The notes under the pieces are model-generated. The model worked only from the letters and a program-made list of their open reading frames with translations. It did not search any database and was not told where the DNA came from. Source: Rhodobacter sp. (lineage in GTDB: Bacteria > Pseudomonadota > Alphaproteobacteria > Rhodobacterales > Rhodobacteraceae). Taken from it: a stretch of DNA of 64,000 bases. The stretch covers positions 2,944,501-3,008,500 of the forward strand of contig JACKKG010000001.1 of the NCBI GenBank assembly GCA_020637515.1, written 5' to 3'. Numbering within the stretch: position 1 is the stretch's first letter; every line of letters begins with the position of its first letter. Of the stretch, positions 48,407-56,405 are shown in pieces. The translations under genes and the position numbers were made by a program.

Positions 48407-49122
48407 GCCCCCAACCTGAGCCGGGCGCGCAGCGGAAGGTGGTCCGAGGCAAGCCGCGACAACGGCGTGTCATGCGGCGCCAGATCGCTGAGTTCCGCCA
48501 GGTTCGAGCCGATGATCCGGTCGAGCGGCAGCATCGGCCGGCGGGCCGGAAAGCTGGCCACCGCGCCGGCCCGGCTGACCGCGTCCAGCCCGTGTTTCAA
48601 CGGCATCAGCGAACATCCGGGCCCGCGCCGCCATTCGTTCATGTCGCCCATCATCAAGGTCGGGCGCTCGGGGTCGATCTCGTCCGCGAGGCGGCGGGAC
48701 TGCTGCCAACGCGAGGATTTGAGCAGGCCCAGATGCGCGCCGATCACGCGAATCGGCTGATCGCCGAACCGCAGATCGGCGACGATCGCGCCGCGCGGCT
48801 CCAGCCCGGGCAGGTCGATCAGGCGCACATCACCCACCTCGGCCCCGCGCGCCAGAATGAGGTTGCCGTGCCAGCCATGGGCCAGGTCGCCCTTTCGGTC
48901 GTGCAGGGGCACCGGCGTCAGGCCGGTCGCGTGGTGGACCTCGTCCAGGTCGAGCACGCCCTGACGGTCGCCAAAGCGCCGATCGACCTCTTGCAGGGCC
49001 ACAAGATCGGCGCCCATCTCGCGCAACACGGCGATGATGCGGTGCGGGTCGCGGCGACGGTCCGCGCCGACGGCCTTGTGGATGTTGTAGGACCCGACGG
49101 TCAGTTGGGGGCGGTGCGGCAT
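48403..49122 (-). CDS. Endonuclease/exonuclease/phosphatase-family protein
   Basis: This 239-aa EEP-superfamily protein begins MPHRPQLTVGSYNIHKAVGA. It has the metal-binding LQEVDRRFGD, the VIGAHLGLLKSSRWQQS segment, LMMGDMNEW and the C-terminal SDHLPLRARL motif. These are the canonical N, E, H, DxN and SDH residues. Homologues in clusters with PLD proteins (YbhP/ClsB-like loci) are of unknown substrate. It is cotranslated with the PLD gene (4-nt overlap), suggesting a joint role at the envelope (inference). Confidence 0.85.
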   Translation of the reverse strand: MPHRPQLTVGSYNIHKAVGADRRRDPHRIIAVLREMGADLVALQEVDRRFGDRQGVLDLDEVHHATGLTPVPLHDRKGDLAHGWHGNLILARGAEVGDVRLIDLPGLEPRGAIVADLRFGDQPIRVIGAHLGLLKSSRWQQSRRLADEIDPERPTLMMGDMNEWRRGPGCSLMPLKHGLDAVSRAGAVASFPARRPMLPLDRIIGSNLAELSDLAPHDTPLSRLASDHLPLRARLRLGA

Positions 49123-49194
49123 GGGGTCCTGTCGTTCGGCGGTTTCGGGGCGACTATAGGGCGTGCGCGCGGCCCGGGGCAATCCGTCCGCCCC

Positions 49195-50976
49195 TTAGGG
49201 CAGCAGACACGATCGCGCAAAGGCCGCGACCTCGGCCACAACCCGGTGAGGCTGGCTGTAGAGCAGAAGCTGACCCTCGCCCTCGATCTCGATCAGGCGG
49301 GCGCGTGGCCAGGATTGGGCGAACTGCTGCACGCTCTGGAAACTGACGACCGGGTCCAGCGTGCCGTGGATCAGCCGCATCGGATACTCGGCCGTGGCCA
49401 TGAGTGCCGTCCAGTCGCGCGTCACATGCCAGGCATCGACGCGGAACGCCTGCTGGCCCTGCGCGACGGTATAGCGATAGCCGTCGGTGATCCGCCCGAC
49501 CAGCCCCAGCCGGTCGGCCACCGCACGGTCCTGGCTGCCCTCGGCATAGAGCGGGGTCATGAACCGTTCGGCGTTGCGGCTGTCGATCTGGGCGATGCCC
49601 GCACGAAGCACCGCGGGCAACAGCGCCGGTGCGAAACGCGCGGTCAGGGCCATTGCGCGTTGCCGGGGGGTCATGGTGGCGAATTGTTCGATGCTCTTGA
49701 TCGGCACGCAACCGGCAACGCCCACCATCCCGGCAATGGTCGTTTCCAGCCGCGCCGCCGCGGTATGCGCATAGACCGCGCCCGCCATGTGCCCCAGCGT
49801 GATCGCCCGTCGCACGCCCAGCCGCGCCAGCACCGCGGCCAGGTCCCGGGCAAAGACGTCGGGGGCCTCGCGGACCCGCGGATCGCGGTAGGAGCGGCCG
49901 AAATTCGCCCGCTCGGGGGCGATCAGCCGCAGCCCTTCGCGCATCAGATGCGGCGTGATCCCCTGCAAGGCGCCGTGCCCCTCGAGCATGCCATGCACGA
50001 AGACCACGGGCAGGCCGTCCTCGGGGCCCAGCAGCGTGACCGGCATCGACCGTCCGTCCCCGACATCGACGTTGATCTCGGCCCGGGCGTCGGCGCCGGC
50101 GCCGGCGTCGGCCTCGGGGTTGGGGCCGGCGCCGGCATCGGGCCCGTGCAGCATCAACACCGCGATCAGCCGCATCAGCTCGGACTGCCCGGCGGTGCGG
50201 GTCTTGGCAAAGACCGATTTGACCTGCGCCCGCAGGGTGTTCAGGGACCGGCCCGTGCGCGCGGCGATGGCGGGCAGATCGCCGCCCCGGGCCAGTTCGC
50301 GCACCAGTTCGGTTTCGCGCGGGGTCAGGCGAAAGCTTTCGACCAGCAGCCCCGCCAGCGCCGGCGTCCAGCCGATCGCCATCGGCCGCAGTTCGGCGAC
50401 GAACCCGGCGCCGGCCGGGTCGCGTGCCGTCACCAGAGCCAGCAACCCGCCGCCCGGCAGATCGGCGCGCGGACCGCCGGATGCCTCGGCCAGGGACAGC
50501 ACCGCAAAGCGCCCCGACGCCGGCGCGCGGCCCAGCAGGGTCAGGAACGCGGTGAACCGGGTGGCCGAATCGGGTTCCAGCGCGGCGCGGATGGTTTCCA
50601 GCGACAGCTCGTCAGCCCCGAACAGCGCCGCCACCTCAGACCCGGCATGCAGAATGCTGCCAGTCCGGTCCAGCCGGATCAGCGGGTCCTCGGCCATGGG
50701 CGCCAGCGGCACCACCGCGCCGCGCCCCATCCGTTCGAACAGCGCCAGCGCCCGGCGGAAATGCGTCTCGATCACCGGGTCGTCCACATGCCGCGAGGCC
50801 TGCCCCTCGGTCACGTGCAACTCGCCCAGCCGCCGCGCCGCCTGATCGACATAGTCGCCCCAGTCGGACATGAAACTGTCGAAATGCTCAGGGCGCAGCA
50901 CGACCTCGTAGATGCTGCCGATCAGCCGCGCGCGATCCGTGTCCAGGGCTTGGTCGGGCGGAAAACCGTCGGTCAT
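49195..50976 (-). CDS. LuxR-type regulator fused to a catalytically altered alpha/beta-hydrolase domain
   Basis: This 593-aa protein has a PAS-like region (about 95-200, LIRLDRTGSILHAGSEVAAL), a LuxR HTH at 213-272 (SFRLTPRETELVRELARGGD onward) and a low-complexity Ala/Gly/Asp linker (281-300). A complete alpha/beta-hydrolase fold fills 301-593. The fold keeps the oxyanion HG motif (VVFVHGMLEG) and Asp541. However, the nucleophile elbow reads GHMAG with Met397 instead of Ser, and the His position reads GEGQLLLYS with Gln569. Catalysis by the normal triad is therefore excluded, and a ligand-sensing role is likely. The start is ATG 50976. A 445-bp region separates it from ggt. Confidence 0.85.
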   Translation of the reverse strand: MTDGFPPDQALDTDRARLIGSIYEVVLRPEHFDSFMSDWGDYVDQAARRLGELHVTEGQASRHVDDPVIETHFRRALALFERMGRGAVVPLAPMAEDPLIRLDRTGSILHAGSEVAALFGADELSLETIRAALEPDSATRFTAFLTLLGRAPASGRFAVLSLAEASGGPRADLPGGGLLALVTARDPAGAGFVAELRPMAIGWTPALAGLLVESFRLTPRETELVRELARGGDLPAIAARTGRSLNTLRAQVKSVFAKTRTAGQSELMRLIAVLMLHGPDAGAGPNPEADAGAGADARAEINVDVGDGRSMPVTLLGPEDGLPVVFVHGMLEGHGALQGITPHLMREGLRLIAPERANFGRSYRDPRVREAPDVFARDLAAVLARLGVRRAITLGHMAGAVYAHTAAARLETTIAGMVGVAGCVPIKSIEQFATMTPRQRAMALTARFAPALLPAVLRAGIAQIDSRNAERFMTPLYAEGSQDRAVADRLGLVGRITDGYRYTVAQGQQAFRVDAWHVTRDWTALMATAEYPMRLIHGTLDPVVSFQSVQQFAQSWPRARLIEIEGEGQLLLYSQPHRVVAEVAAFARSCLLP

Positions 50977-51421
50977 GGCATTCTCATCGTGCAAGGTGTT
51001 GGCACTTTGCCTCACATTCCGCGACTTGGCGAGGGAATTAACCCGAATGGGTGAAGCCGGGACCCGCGAATCCCTTCATTCTTGCCGCATTGAAGTAACC
51101 TTCTGTTTTCAGAAAGTCTTTACCGGCGGGTGGCGTGACGATCGCCAGCGAGCCGTCGCCATCGGAGGGGGTCAGACCTGGCCCCCTGCCCATGGCGGGG
51201 GTGAGTTCATCGCTGGGCGCACATCCGAGCGTCAAAGCCCGCCGGACGCCTTGCGCGGGCGTTCACGAAAGCCCGTCACGGGGCCGGGCCGTGCCCTGAC
51301 GGGCGCGCCCGGTCCTTTGCCTGCCTTGTCCCGGTTCCCTCGGACTGGCCCGGATCGGATGGGGCCTTCCCTTTACCGGGCTCCGCACCCTATCCTGCGC
51401 CGCACACTCAGGAGGGGGCCG
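50977..51421. other. Long intergenic region between the LuxR/hydrolase gene and ggt
   Basis: These 445 bases are divergent upstream sequence for both genes. I find a GC hairpin at about 51190-51211 (CCCCCTGCCC-ATG-GCGGGGG) and a less GC-rich stretch at 51075-51125 (GCATTGAAGTAACCTTCTGT then TTTCAGAAAG). The latter has a short inverted repeat CTGTTTTCAG flanked by TT/AA. Open frames here show no protein-like features. It probably holds both promoters and operator sites. Confidence 0.45.
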
Positions 51422-53005
51422 ATGCGCGATTTCCAGAAACCTGGCCGTTCGGCGGTCTATGCGGACAACGGGATGGTGGCGACCTCGCACCCGCTGGCGG
51501 CGCAGACGGCGATCCGCCTGCTGCAAGACGGCGGCAACGCGGTGGACGCGGCGATCGGCGCCGCCGTGCTGCTGGGCCTGTGCGAGCCGCAGATGACCGG
51601 CCTCGGCGGCGATCTCTTCGCGCTGATCAAACCGGCGGGCGACGAACGCATCGTCGCGCTGAACGGCTCGGGGCGGGCCCCGGCGGCGCTGGATGTCGAG
51701 GCGATGCGCGCCCTCGGCCCCTCGGTCCCGGTCTACGGTGTCGAAGCCGTGACCCTGCCCGGCGCGGTCGATGCCTTTTGTCGGCTCAACGCCGACTGGG
51801 GGATGCTGGACCTCGCGCAGACGCTGGCCCCCGCCATCCACTATTTCGACGCCGGCGTTCCGGTCGCACCGCGCGTTGCGCGCGACTGGGCCGAGGCCGG
51901 GCACCTCCAGCACGAGGCCCGGCGCCACTTCCTGCCCGGCGGCACGGCGCCGCGCGCAGGCGACCGCTTCGCCCTGCCCGGCCAGGCCGAGGTTCTGCGC
52001 CGCATCGCACGGGACGGGCGCGCGGGCTTTTACGAGGGCGAGGTGGCCGAGGACATGGTCGCCACGCTGCAAGCTCTGGGCGGCGCCCATACGCTGGACG
52101 ATTTCGCCGCCGTCGCCTGCGACTATTCCGAGCCGGTCAGCGGCCAGTATCGCGGGCATGAACTGATCGAGCACGCCCCCAACGGCCAGGGCGCGACGGC
52201 TCTTCTTCTGCTCAACATCCTGTCGCATTTCGACCTCGGCGCGATGGACCCGTTCGGCGCCGAACGCACCCACCTCGAGGCCGAGGCCACCCGCCTTGCC
52301 TATGACGCGCGCAACCGGTTCCTTGCGGATGCCGATCACGTCACCCGCCTGGCGCACATGCTGGCGCCGGACACCGCCGCGCGTCTGGCCGCCCTGATCG
52401 ACATGGACCGCGCCATGGCTCAGGTGCAGCCGCTCAGCGAACAGGTGCACAAGGACACGATCTACATCACCGTCGTGGACCGCGACCGCATGGCGGTGTC
52501 ACTGATCTACTCGGTGTTCCACAGCTTCGGCTCGGGGCTGGCTTCGGCGCGCTTCGGGATCGGTTTCCAGAACCGTGGCGCGGGCTTCACGCTGGAAACC
52601 GGCCACCCGAACGAGGCCGCGGGCGGCAAGCGGCCGATGCACACGATCATCCCCGGAATGCTGCGCCACGAGGGCAGGCTGACGATGCCCTTCGGGGTGA
52701 TGGGGGGCGCCTACCAGCCCTGCGGACACGCGCGGCTGGTGTCGAACCTGGTGGACTACGGCCTCGGGCCGCAGGCCGCGATCGACGCGCCGCGCGCCTT
52801 TGCCGGGCTCTTTTCCGGCCAGGACGGGCTGGCGCTGGAAACCGGCTACGACAGCGGCACCTTTGCCGCCCTCGCGGCCAAGGGGCACCGGATGCGCTGG
52901 TCGGCCGAACCGCTGGGCGGCGCGCAGGCGATCACGCTCGATTCCCGCGGCGTGCTGATCGGCGCCTCGGACCCGCGCAAGGACGGGTGCGCGCTGGGCT
53001 ACTGA
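51422..53005 (+). CDS. Gamma-glutamyltransferase family protein
   Basis: This 527-aa Ntn-hydrolase precursor resembles the YwrD/GGT branch. The N-terminal GMVATSHPLAAQTAIRLLQD and NAVDAAIGAAVLLGLCEPQM are typical. The self-cleavage site is at HKDTIYITVVD, with Thr346 as predicted nucleophile, giving a small subunit of 182 aa. PMHTIIPGMLRHEG and a late GGAYQPCGHARLV also fit. There is no signal peptide, so it is probably cytoplasmic, and its substrate may be a gamma-glutamyl or related amide. The start at ATG 51422 follows AGGAGGGG. It is divergent from the pseudohydrolase regulator. Confidence 0.88.
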   Translation: MRDFQKPGRSAVYADNGMVATSHPLAAQTAIRLLQDGGNAVDAAIGAAVLLGLCEPQMTGLGGDLFALIKPAGDERIVALNGSGRAPAALDVEAMRALGPSVPVYGVEAVTLPGAVDAFCRLNADWGMLDLAQTLAPAIHYFDAGVPVAPRVARDWAEAGHLQHEARRHFLPGGTAPRAGDRFALPGQAEVLRRIARDGRAGFYEGEVAEDMVATLQALGGAHTLDDFAAVACDYSEPVSGQYRGHELIEHAPNGQGATALLLLNILSHFDLGAMDPFGAERTHLEAEATRLAYDARNRFLADADHVTRLAHMLAPDTAARLAALIDMDRAMAQVQPLSEQVHKDTIYITVVDRDRMAVSLIYSVFHSFGSGLASARFGIGFQNRGAGFTLETGHPNEAAGGKRPMHTIIPGMLRHEGRLTMPFGVMGGAYQPCGHARLVSNLVDYGLGPQAAIDAPRAFAGLFSGQDGLALETGYDSGTFAALAAKGHRMRWSAEPLGGAQAITLDSRGVLIGASDPRKDGCALGY

Positions 53006-53007
53006 GA

Positions 53008-53106
53008 TCGCGCCCCCCCCTTCTTTGTGCCGGAAATATCCTCGGGGGTATCCAAAGGGGGTGGAAAACCCCCTTTGGCGGGGGGTGCGGGGGGCTGGCC
53101 CCCCGC
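53008..53106 (-). repeat. Composite intergenic repeat, class A tail (copy 4, inverted)
   Basis: On the plus strand TTCTTTGTGCCGGAAATATC is followed by a perfect CCAAAGGGGG/CCCCCTTTGG stem (53052-53078), then a GGGGGG...CCCCCC hairpin. It is the reverse complement of the 46141-46235 copy with few changes. It separates convergent ggt and the ABC permease genes. Confidence 0.7.
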
Positions 53107-53108
53107 CT

Positions 53109-53879
53109 TTACCCCAGCCCCCGCGCGAACCGCCGCTCCAGCCGGCGAAAGGCCAGCACGATCAACCCCGCAAAGACCAGATAGACCAGCGCCAGCAGGA
53201 TCAGCGGCTCATAGATGATGAATGTGTCCTGCCGCACCCGGCTGGCCACCGCGTAGATCTCGATCACCGTGATCGTCGCGACCAGCGGGGTCGATTTCAG
53301 TTGCAGCACCGTCTCGCCGCCCAGCGTCGGCAGGACCCGCGCCAGCGCCTGCGGCAACCAGATGCGGCGGAACACGGCCAGCCGCGAGAACCCATAGGCC
53401 CGCGCCGCCTCGAGCTGGCCATGGGGCACCGAACGGAACGCCCCGCGCATCACCTCGCCCTCGTAGCCCGCATAGCTCAGCGACAGCGCCAACAAGGCAT
53501 AGGGCCACGCCTGCCTGAGGATCGGCCATAGATCAGAGTGGCGGATCCAGGGATATTGCGGGAACAGGCTGCCCAGCCCGTAATAGATCAGCCAGATCTG
53601 CAACAACAGGGGCGTGCCCCGGATCAGCGTGCAGAACCAGCGCGCCGGCAGCGCCAGAACGCGCGGCCCGGCCGCCTGCGCCAGCCCCAGCGGCACGGCC
53701 AGCGCAAAACCGATCCCCGTGGACAGCACCAGCAGCCAGGTCGTGCGCCACAGCCCTTCGGCCCCCAGCGCCGCATAGCGCGGGATCCAGTCCCAGCGCA
53801 GCGCCACCGCCGCCCAGACGGCCAGCGCCAGCGCCAGCCCGATCAGCACCAGCCGGTGCGGTTGCAGCAGCGCCCGCAT
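53109..53879 (-). CDS. Polar amino-acid ABC transporter permease (second permease)
   Basis: This 256-aa HisM/ArtM-like permease has about five or six helices and the conserved EAA loop as GQLEAARAYGFSRLAVFRRI. TLIRGTPLLLQIWLIYYGLG matches the family N-terminal motif. Its start is coupled to the upstream permease stop (1-nt TGATG overlap). It forms the channel with the other permease for arginine-like substrates. No ATP-binding subunit gene follows; the ATPase must be encoded elsewhere. Confidence 0.9.
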   Translation of the reverse strand: MRALLQPHRLVLIGLALALAVWAAVALRWDWIPRYAALGAEGLWRTTWLLVLSTGIGFALAVPLGLAQAAGPRVLALPARWFCTLIRGTPLLLQIWLIYYGLGSLFPQYPWIRHSDLWPILRQAWPYALLALSLSYAGYEGEVMRGAFRSVPHGQLEAARAYGFSRLAVFRRIWLPQALARVLPTLGGETVLQLKSTPLVATITVIEIYAVASRVRQDTFIIYEPLILLALVYLVFAGLIVLAFRRLERRFARGLG

Positions 53880-54628
53880 CAGGCGCGGGCCCCGGCGTGG
53901 CCGCGCCGGTAGCGGGCCTCGATCCAGCCGAAGACGCGGGCCGAAACCAGCGTCATGATGAGATAGAGCGCGCCGGCCGCCAGGAAAAAGGTGAAATACG
54001 CCCGGGTCGAACTGGCCGCCTGCCGGGTTTCAAGCGTCAGTTCGCTGAAGCCCACGATCGCCAGCAGCGCCGTGTCCTTGGTGGCGATGAGCCACAGGTT
54101 CGACAGGCCCGGCAGCGCCAGCGGCAGCATCGCCGGAACCGTCACGCGACGAAAGACCTGGACCGCGTTCATGCCATAGGCGCGCGCGGCTTCGATCTGC
54201 CCCCGGGGCACCGCCTGGATGGCGCCGCGCAGCACCTCGGTCGCATAGGCGCCCTGCACCACCCCCAGAACCCCGATCCCGGCGGCCAGGCCCGAGATTT
54301 CGACCGGCCGATACCCCAGCGCCCCGAGCGCCTGGTTCAACAGGTCGGTGCCGGCGTAATAGAGCAGCAGGATCAGGATCAGTTCGGGCACCGCGCGCAC
54401 CACGGTCGTATAGACCGCCAGCAGGTCGCGCGTCACCGGCCCGCCGCCCAGCTTGCCCAGCGCGCCGGCGGTGCCGATCGCGCAGCCCAGCCCGAACGCC
54501 CCCAGCGCGATGATCAGCGAATTGGCCGCACCGCGCAGCAGATTGGCGCCCCACCCCGGCGGTGACAGCGACAAAAGCGCGGCCGAGGCTTCAAGCCCCG
54601 GCCACGCCTGGAACAGCCCGTCCAGCAA
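53879..54628 (-). CDS. Polar amino-acid ABC transporter permease (first permease)
   Basis: This 249-aa HisQ/ArtQ-like permease has TTVVRAVPELILILLLYYAG and the EAA loop GQIEAARAYGMNAVQVFRRV. The C-terminus is basic. It starts 2 bp after the substrate-binding protein stop and overlaps the second permease by 1 bp, so the three genes are one operon. Substrate class is inferred from family and from the adjacent arginine-type catabolic genes. Confidence 0.9.
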   Translation of the reverse strand: MLDGLFQAWPGLEASAALLSLSPPGWGANLLRGAANSLIIALGAFGLGCAIGTAGALGKLGGGPVTRDLLAVYTTVVRAVPELILILLLYYAGTDLLNQALGALGYRPVEISGLAAGIGVLGVVQGAYATEVLRGAIQAVPRGQIEAARAYGMNAVQVFRRVTVPAMLPLALPGLSNLWLIATKDTALLAIVGFSELTLETRQAASSTRAYFTFFLAAGALYLIMTLVSARVFGWIEARYRRGHAGARA

Positions 54629-54630
54629 GG

Positions 54631-55395
54631 TCAGCCGCCGTAGATCGAGGTCGCGAAATAGCGCGACGTGATCTCTTCATAGGTGCCGTTCGCGAGAATC
54701 GCCGCGATCCCACGGTTGATGGCCTCGAGCGTGGCGGTGTCGCCCTTGCGCACCCCCGCGCCGATGCCGCGGCCCAGAATCGCCTCGTCCATCGCCACCG
54801 GCCCCAGCGACACGCAGCAGCCGCCCGCGTCCGAGGCCAGGAAAGGATCCATCGCCAGGCTGTCCGCCAGCGTCGCGTCGATCCGCCCCGAGGCCAGGTC
54901 CTGGTTTGCCTCGTCCTGGGTCTGATAGGTGCGGATCTCGGTCTGCCCCTCGAAATAGTGCTGCGCGTAGTCCTGGAAGATGGTCGAGACCTGGACCCCC
55001 AGAACGCGGCCGGCCAGCCCCTCGGGCGTGGCGCTCATGCCCATGTCTTTCTGCGCCACGACGACCACCGGGGTGTTGTAGTAGGGGTCAGAGAAATCAA
55101 TGGTTTGCAGGCGGTCCTCGGTGATCGTCATCGACGCCATGATGACGTCGATCCGCCCCGAGACCAGCGCCGGGATGATGCCGTCCCAGGCGGTCGGCGT
55201 GATCTCGCAATCGACCGCGGCGGCGGCGCAGACGGCGTGGATGATGTCCACCTCCCAGCCGACCCACTGGCCCGCGGAATCGGGCGCCGCGAACGGCGGA
55301 TACGGCTCGGCGGCGATGCCGACACGCAGCGGGTCCGCCAGGGCCGCCCCCGCCACCAAGGCCAGCACGGACGCCGTCACGAAGATTTTCCTCAT
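54631..55395 (-). CDS. Periplasmic amino-acid-binding protein (arginine/lysine/ornithine type)
   Basis: This 254-aa family-3 solute-binding protein has a signal peptide (MRKIFVTASVLALVAGAALA, cut near ADP). The ligand pocket pattern has VGIAAEPYPPFAA, GWEVDIIHAVC, IMASMTITEDRLQTIDFS and NGTYEEITSRYF. Four cysteines are present, two adjacent (GGCCVSLG), a disulfide pattern used by some Arg/Lys-binding proteins. It is the first gene of the transporter operon, divergent from the amidinohydrolase gene. Confidence 0.9.
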   Translation of the reverse strand: MRKIFVTASVLALVAGAALADPLRVGIAAEPYPPFAAPDSAGQWVGWEVDIIHAVCAAAAVDCEITPTAWDGIIPALVSGRIDVIMASMTITEDRLQTIDFSDPYYNTPVVVVAQKDMGMSATPEGLAGRVLGVQVSTIFQDYAQHYFEGQTEIRTYQTQDEANQDLASGRIDATLADSLAMDPFLASDAGGCCVSLGPVAMDEAILGRGIGAGVRKGDTATLEAINRGIAAILANGTYEEITSRYFATSIYGG

Positions 55396-55494
55396 CGTCT
55401 ACTCCTGTCGTTGCGGCGCTGTTTGTCGCGCCTGTGGATCGCCCTTGCACCGTCCGTCGGCCCGGGCGAATGTCCTTGTAGAAGGCCAAAACCT

Positions 55495-55522
55495 GCGCAA
55501 TTATTCAAGCGTATAATTACGC
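55495..55522. promoter_or_regulatory. Inverted-repeat operator with TATAAT in the arginine-locus divergent region
   Basis: GCGCAATTAT (55495-55504) and ATAATTACGC (55513-55522) form 10-bp arms (9 of 10 complementary) around 8 bases. A perfect -10 hexamer TATAAT lies at 55512-55517 for the rightward operon; the -35 position is poor. On the minus strand the same repeat contains TTGAAT, a possible -35 for the transporter operon. It is a strong candidate operator for the TetR regulator encoded two genes away. Confidence 0.55.
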
Positions 55523-55535
55523 CGCGAGATCCCCC

Positions 55536-56405
55536 ATGCCCCATGGCGCCGAAGACCGCTCGAAACCCCTGGCCCGCGTCCTCATGCGCGCCCCTGGCCC
55601 GGCAATGGCCGCCGCCGACCCCGGCGCCTGGCATTACGGCCCCGGCTTCGACCCGGCAAGGGCCGAAACCCAACACGCCGCACTTGCAGCCATCGTCGCC
55701 GCTTCGGGCGCGGAAATCCACTGGATTCCTTCGGTTGACGACGATTTGTCGGACGCGGTTTTCGTGCAGGACCCGTCCTTTGTCACCCGCGCCGGGGCGG
55801 TGGTGCTGAACATGGGCAAGCCCCTGCGGCGGCGCGAACCCGCGCTGCACCGCGCCACCTACGAGGCACTGGGCGTGCCGGTGCTGGGCCAACTGTCCGG
55901 CGACGCGACGGTCGAATCCGGGGATTGCGTCTGGATCGACCCCGACACGCTGGCGATCGGGCGCGGCGCGCGCACCAACCAGGCGGGAATCGACGCTGTC
56001 GCCGCCTTGCTGGCGCCCCATGGGATGCGCGTGCAGGCCTATGACCTGCCCTATTGGACCGGCCCCGAGGCCTGCCTGCACCTGATGTCGCTGATCTCGC
56101 CCCTGGGGCCGCGCATGGCGCTGATCCACGCGCCGCTGTTGCCCTATGCGCTGTGGGCAGAACTGACCGCGCGCGGCTGGACCTTGCTGCACGCCCCCGA
56201 GGACGAATTCACGGCCTCGAACGGGCTCAGCCTGAACGTCTTGATGCTGGCGCCGCAAGACGTGGTGATGGTGGACGGCTTTCCGCGCACGCGCGCCCTG
56301 ATGGAGGCCCACGGCTGCCGTGTGCAGGTGTTCCAGGGGGACGCGCTGTGCATCGCCTGCGAGGGCGGGCCGACCTGTCTGACCCGACCGGTGCTGCGCG
56401 CATGA
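55536..56405 (+). CDS. Dimethylarginine dimethylaminohydrolase-like amidinohydrolase
   Basis: This 289-aa member of the guanidino-group-modifying superfamily has the family pattern AVFVQDPSFVTRAGAVVL (Asp79), VESGDCVWID (Glu127), GRGARTNQAGIDAV, His182 in CLHLMSLIS and catalytic Cys281 in CEGGPTCLTRP. DDAH hydrolyses methylated arginines to citrulline plus methylamines; other family members act on arginine or agmatine. The active-site set is intact. It heads an operon with a TetR regulator, an aminotransferase and a ThDP decarboxylase, and its stop overlaps the regulator start by 4 bases. A shorter start at Met17 is possible. Confidence 0.85.
   Translation: MPHGAEDRSKPLARVLMRAPGPAMAAADPGAWHYGPGFDPARAETQHAALAAIVAASGAEIHWIPSVDDDLSDAVFVQDPSFVTRAGAVVLNMGKPLRRREPALHRATYEALGVPVLGQLSGDATVESGDCVWIDPDTLAIGRGARTNQAGIDAVAALLAPHGMRVQAYDLPYWTGPEACLHLMSLISPLGPRMALIHAPLLPYALWAELTARGWTLLHAPEDEFTASNGLSLNVLMLAPQDVVMVDGFPRTRALMEAHGCRVQVFQGDALCIACEGGPTCLTRPVLRA

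Noticed and set aside
49195..50976. Frameshift or sequencing error as explanation for the missing Ser and His in the hydrolase domain
   Set aside because: The reading frame is continuous and flanking hydrolase motifs align normally; both changes are clean substitutions read directly from the DNA.
48379..51054. 891-aa plus-strand frame opposite the EEP and LuxR/hydrolase genes
   Set aside because: Antisense to two recognised proteins; no motif and shadow-like composition.
50912..51421. Upstream extension of the ggt frame giving 697 aa
   Set aside because: The extra residues cross an intergenic region and part of the opposite gene; AGGAGGGG and the family N-terminus fix the start at 51422.
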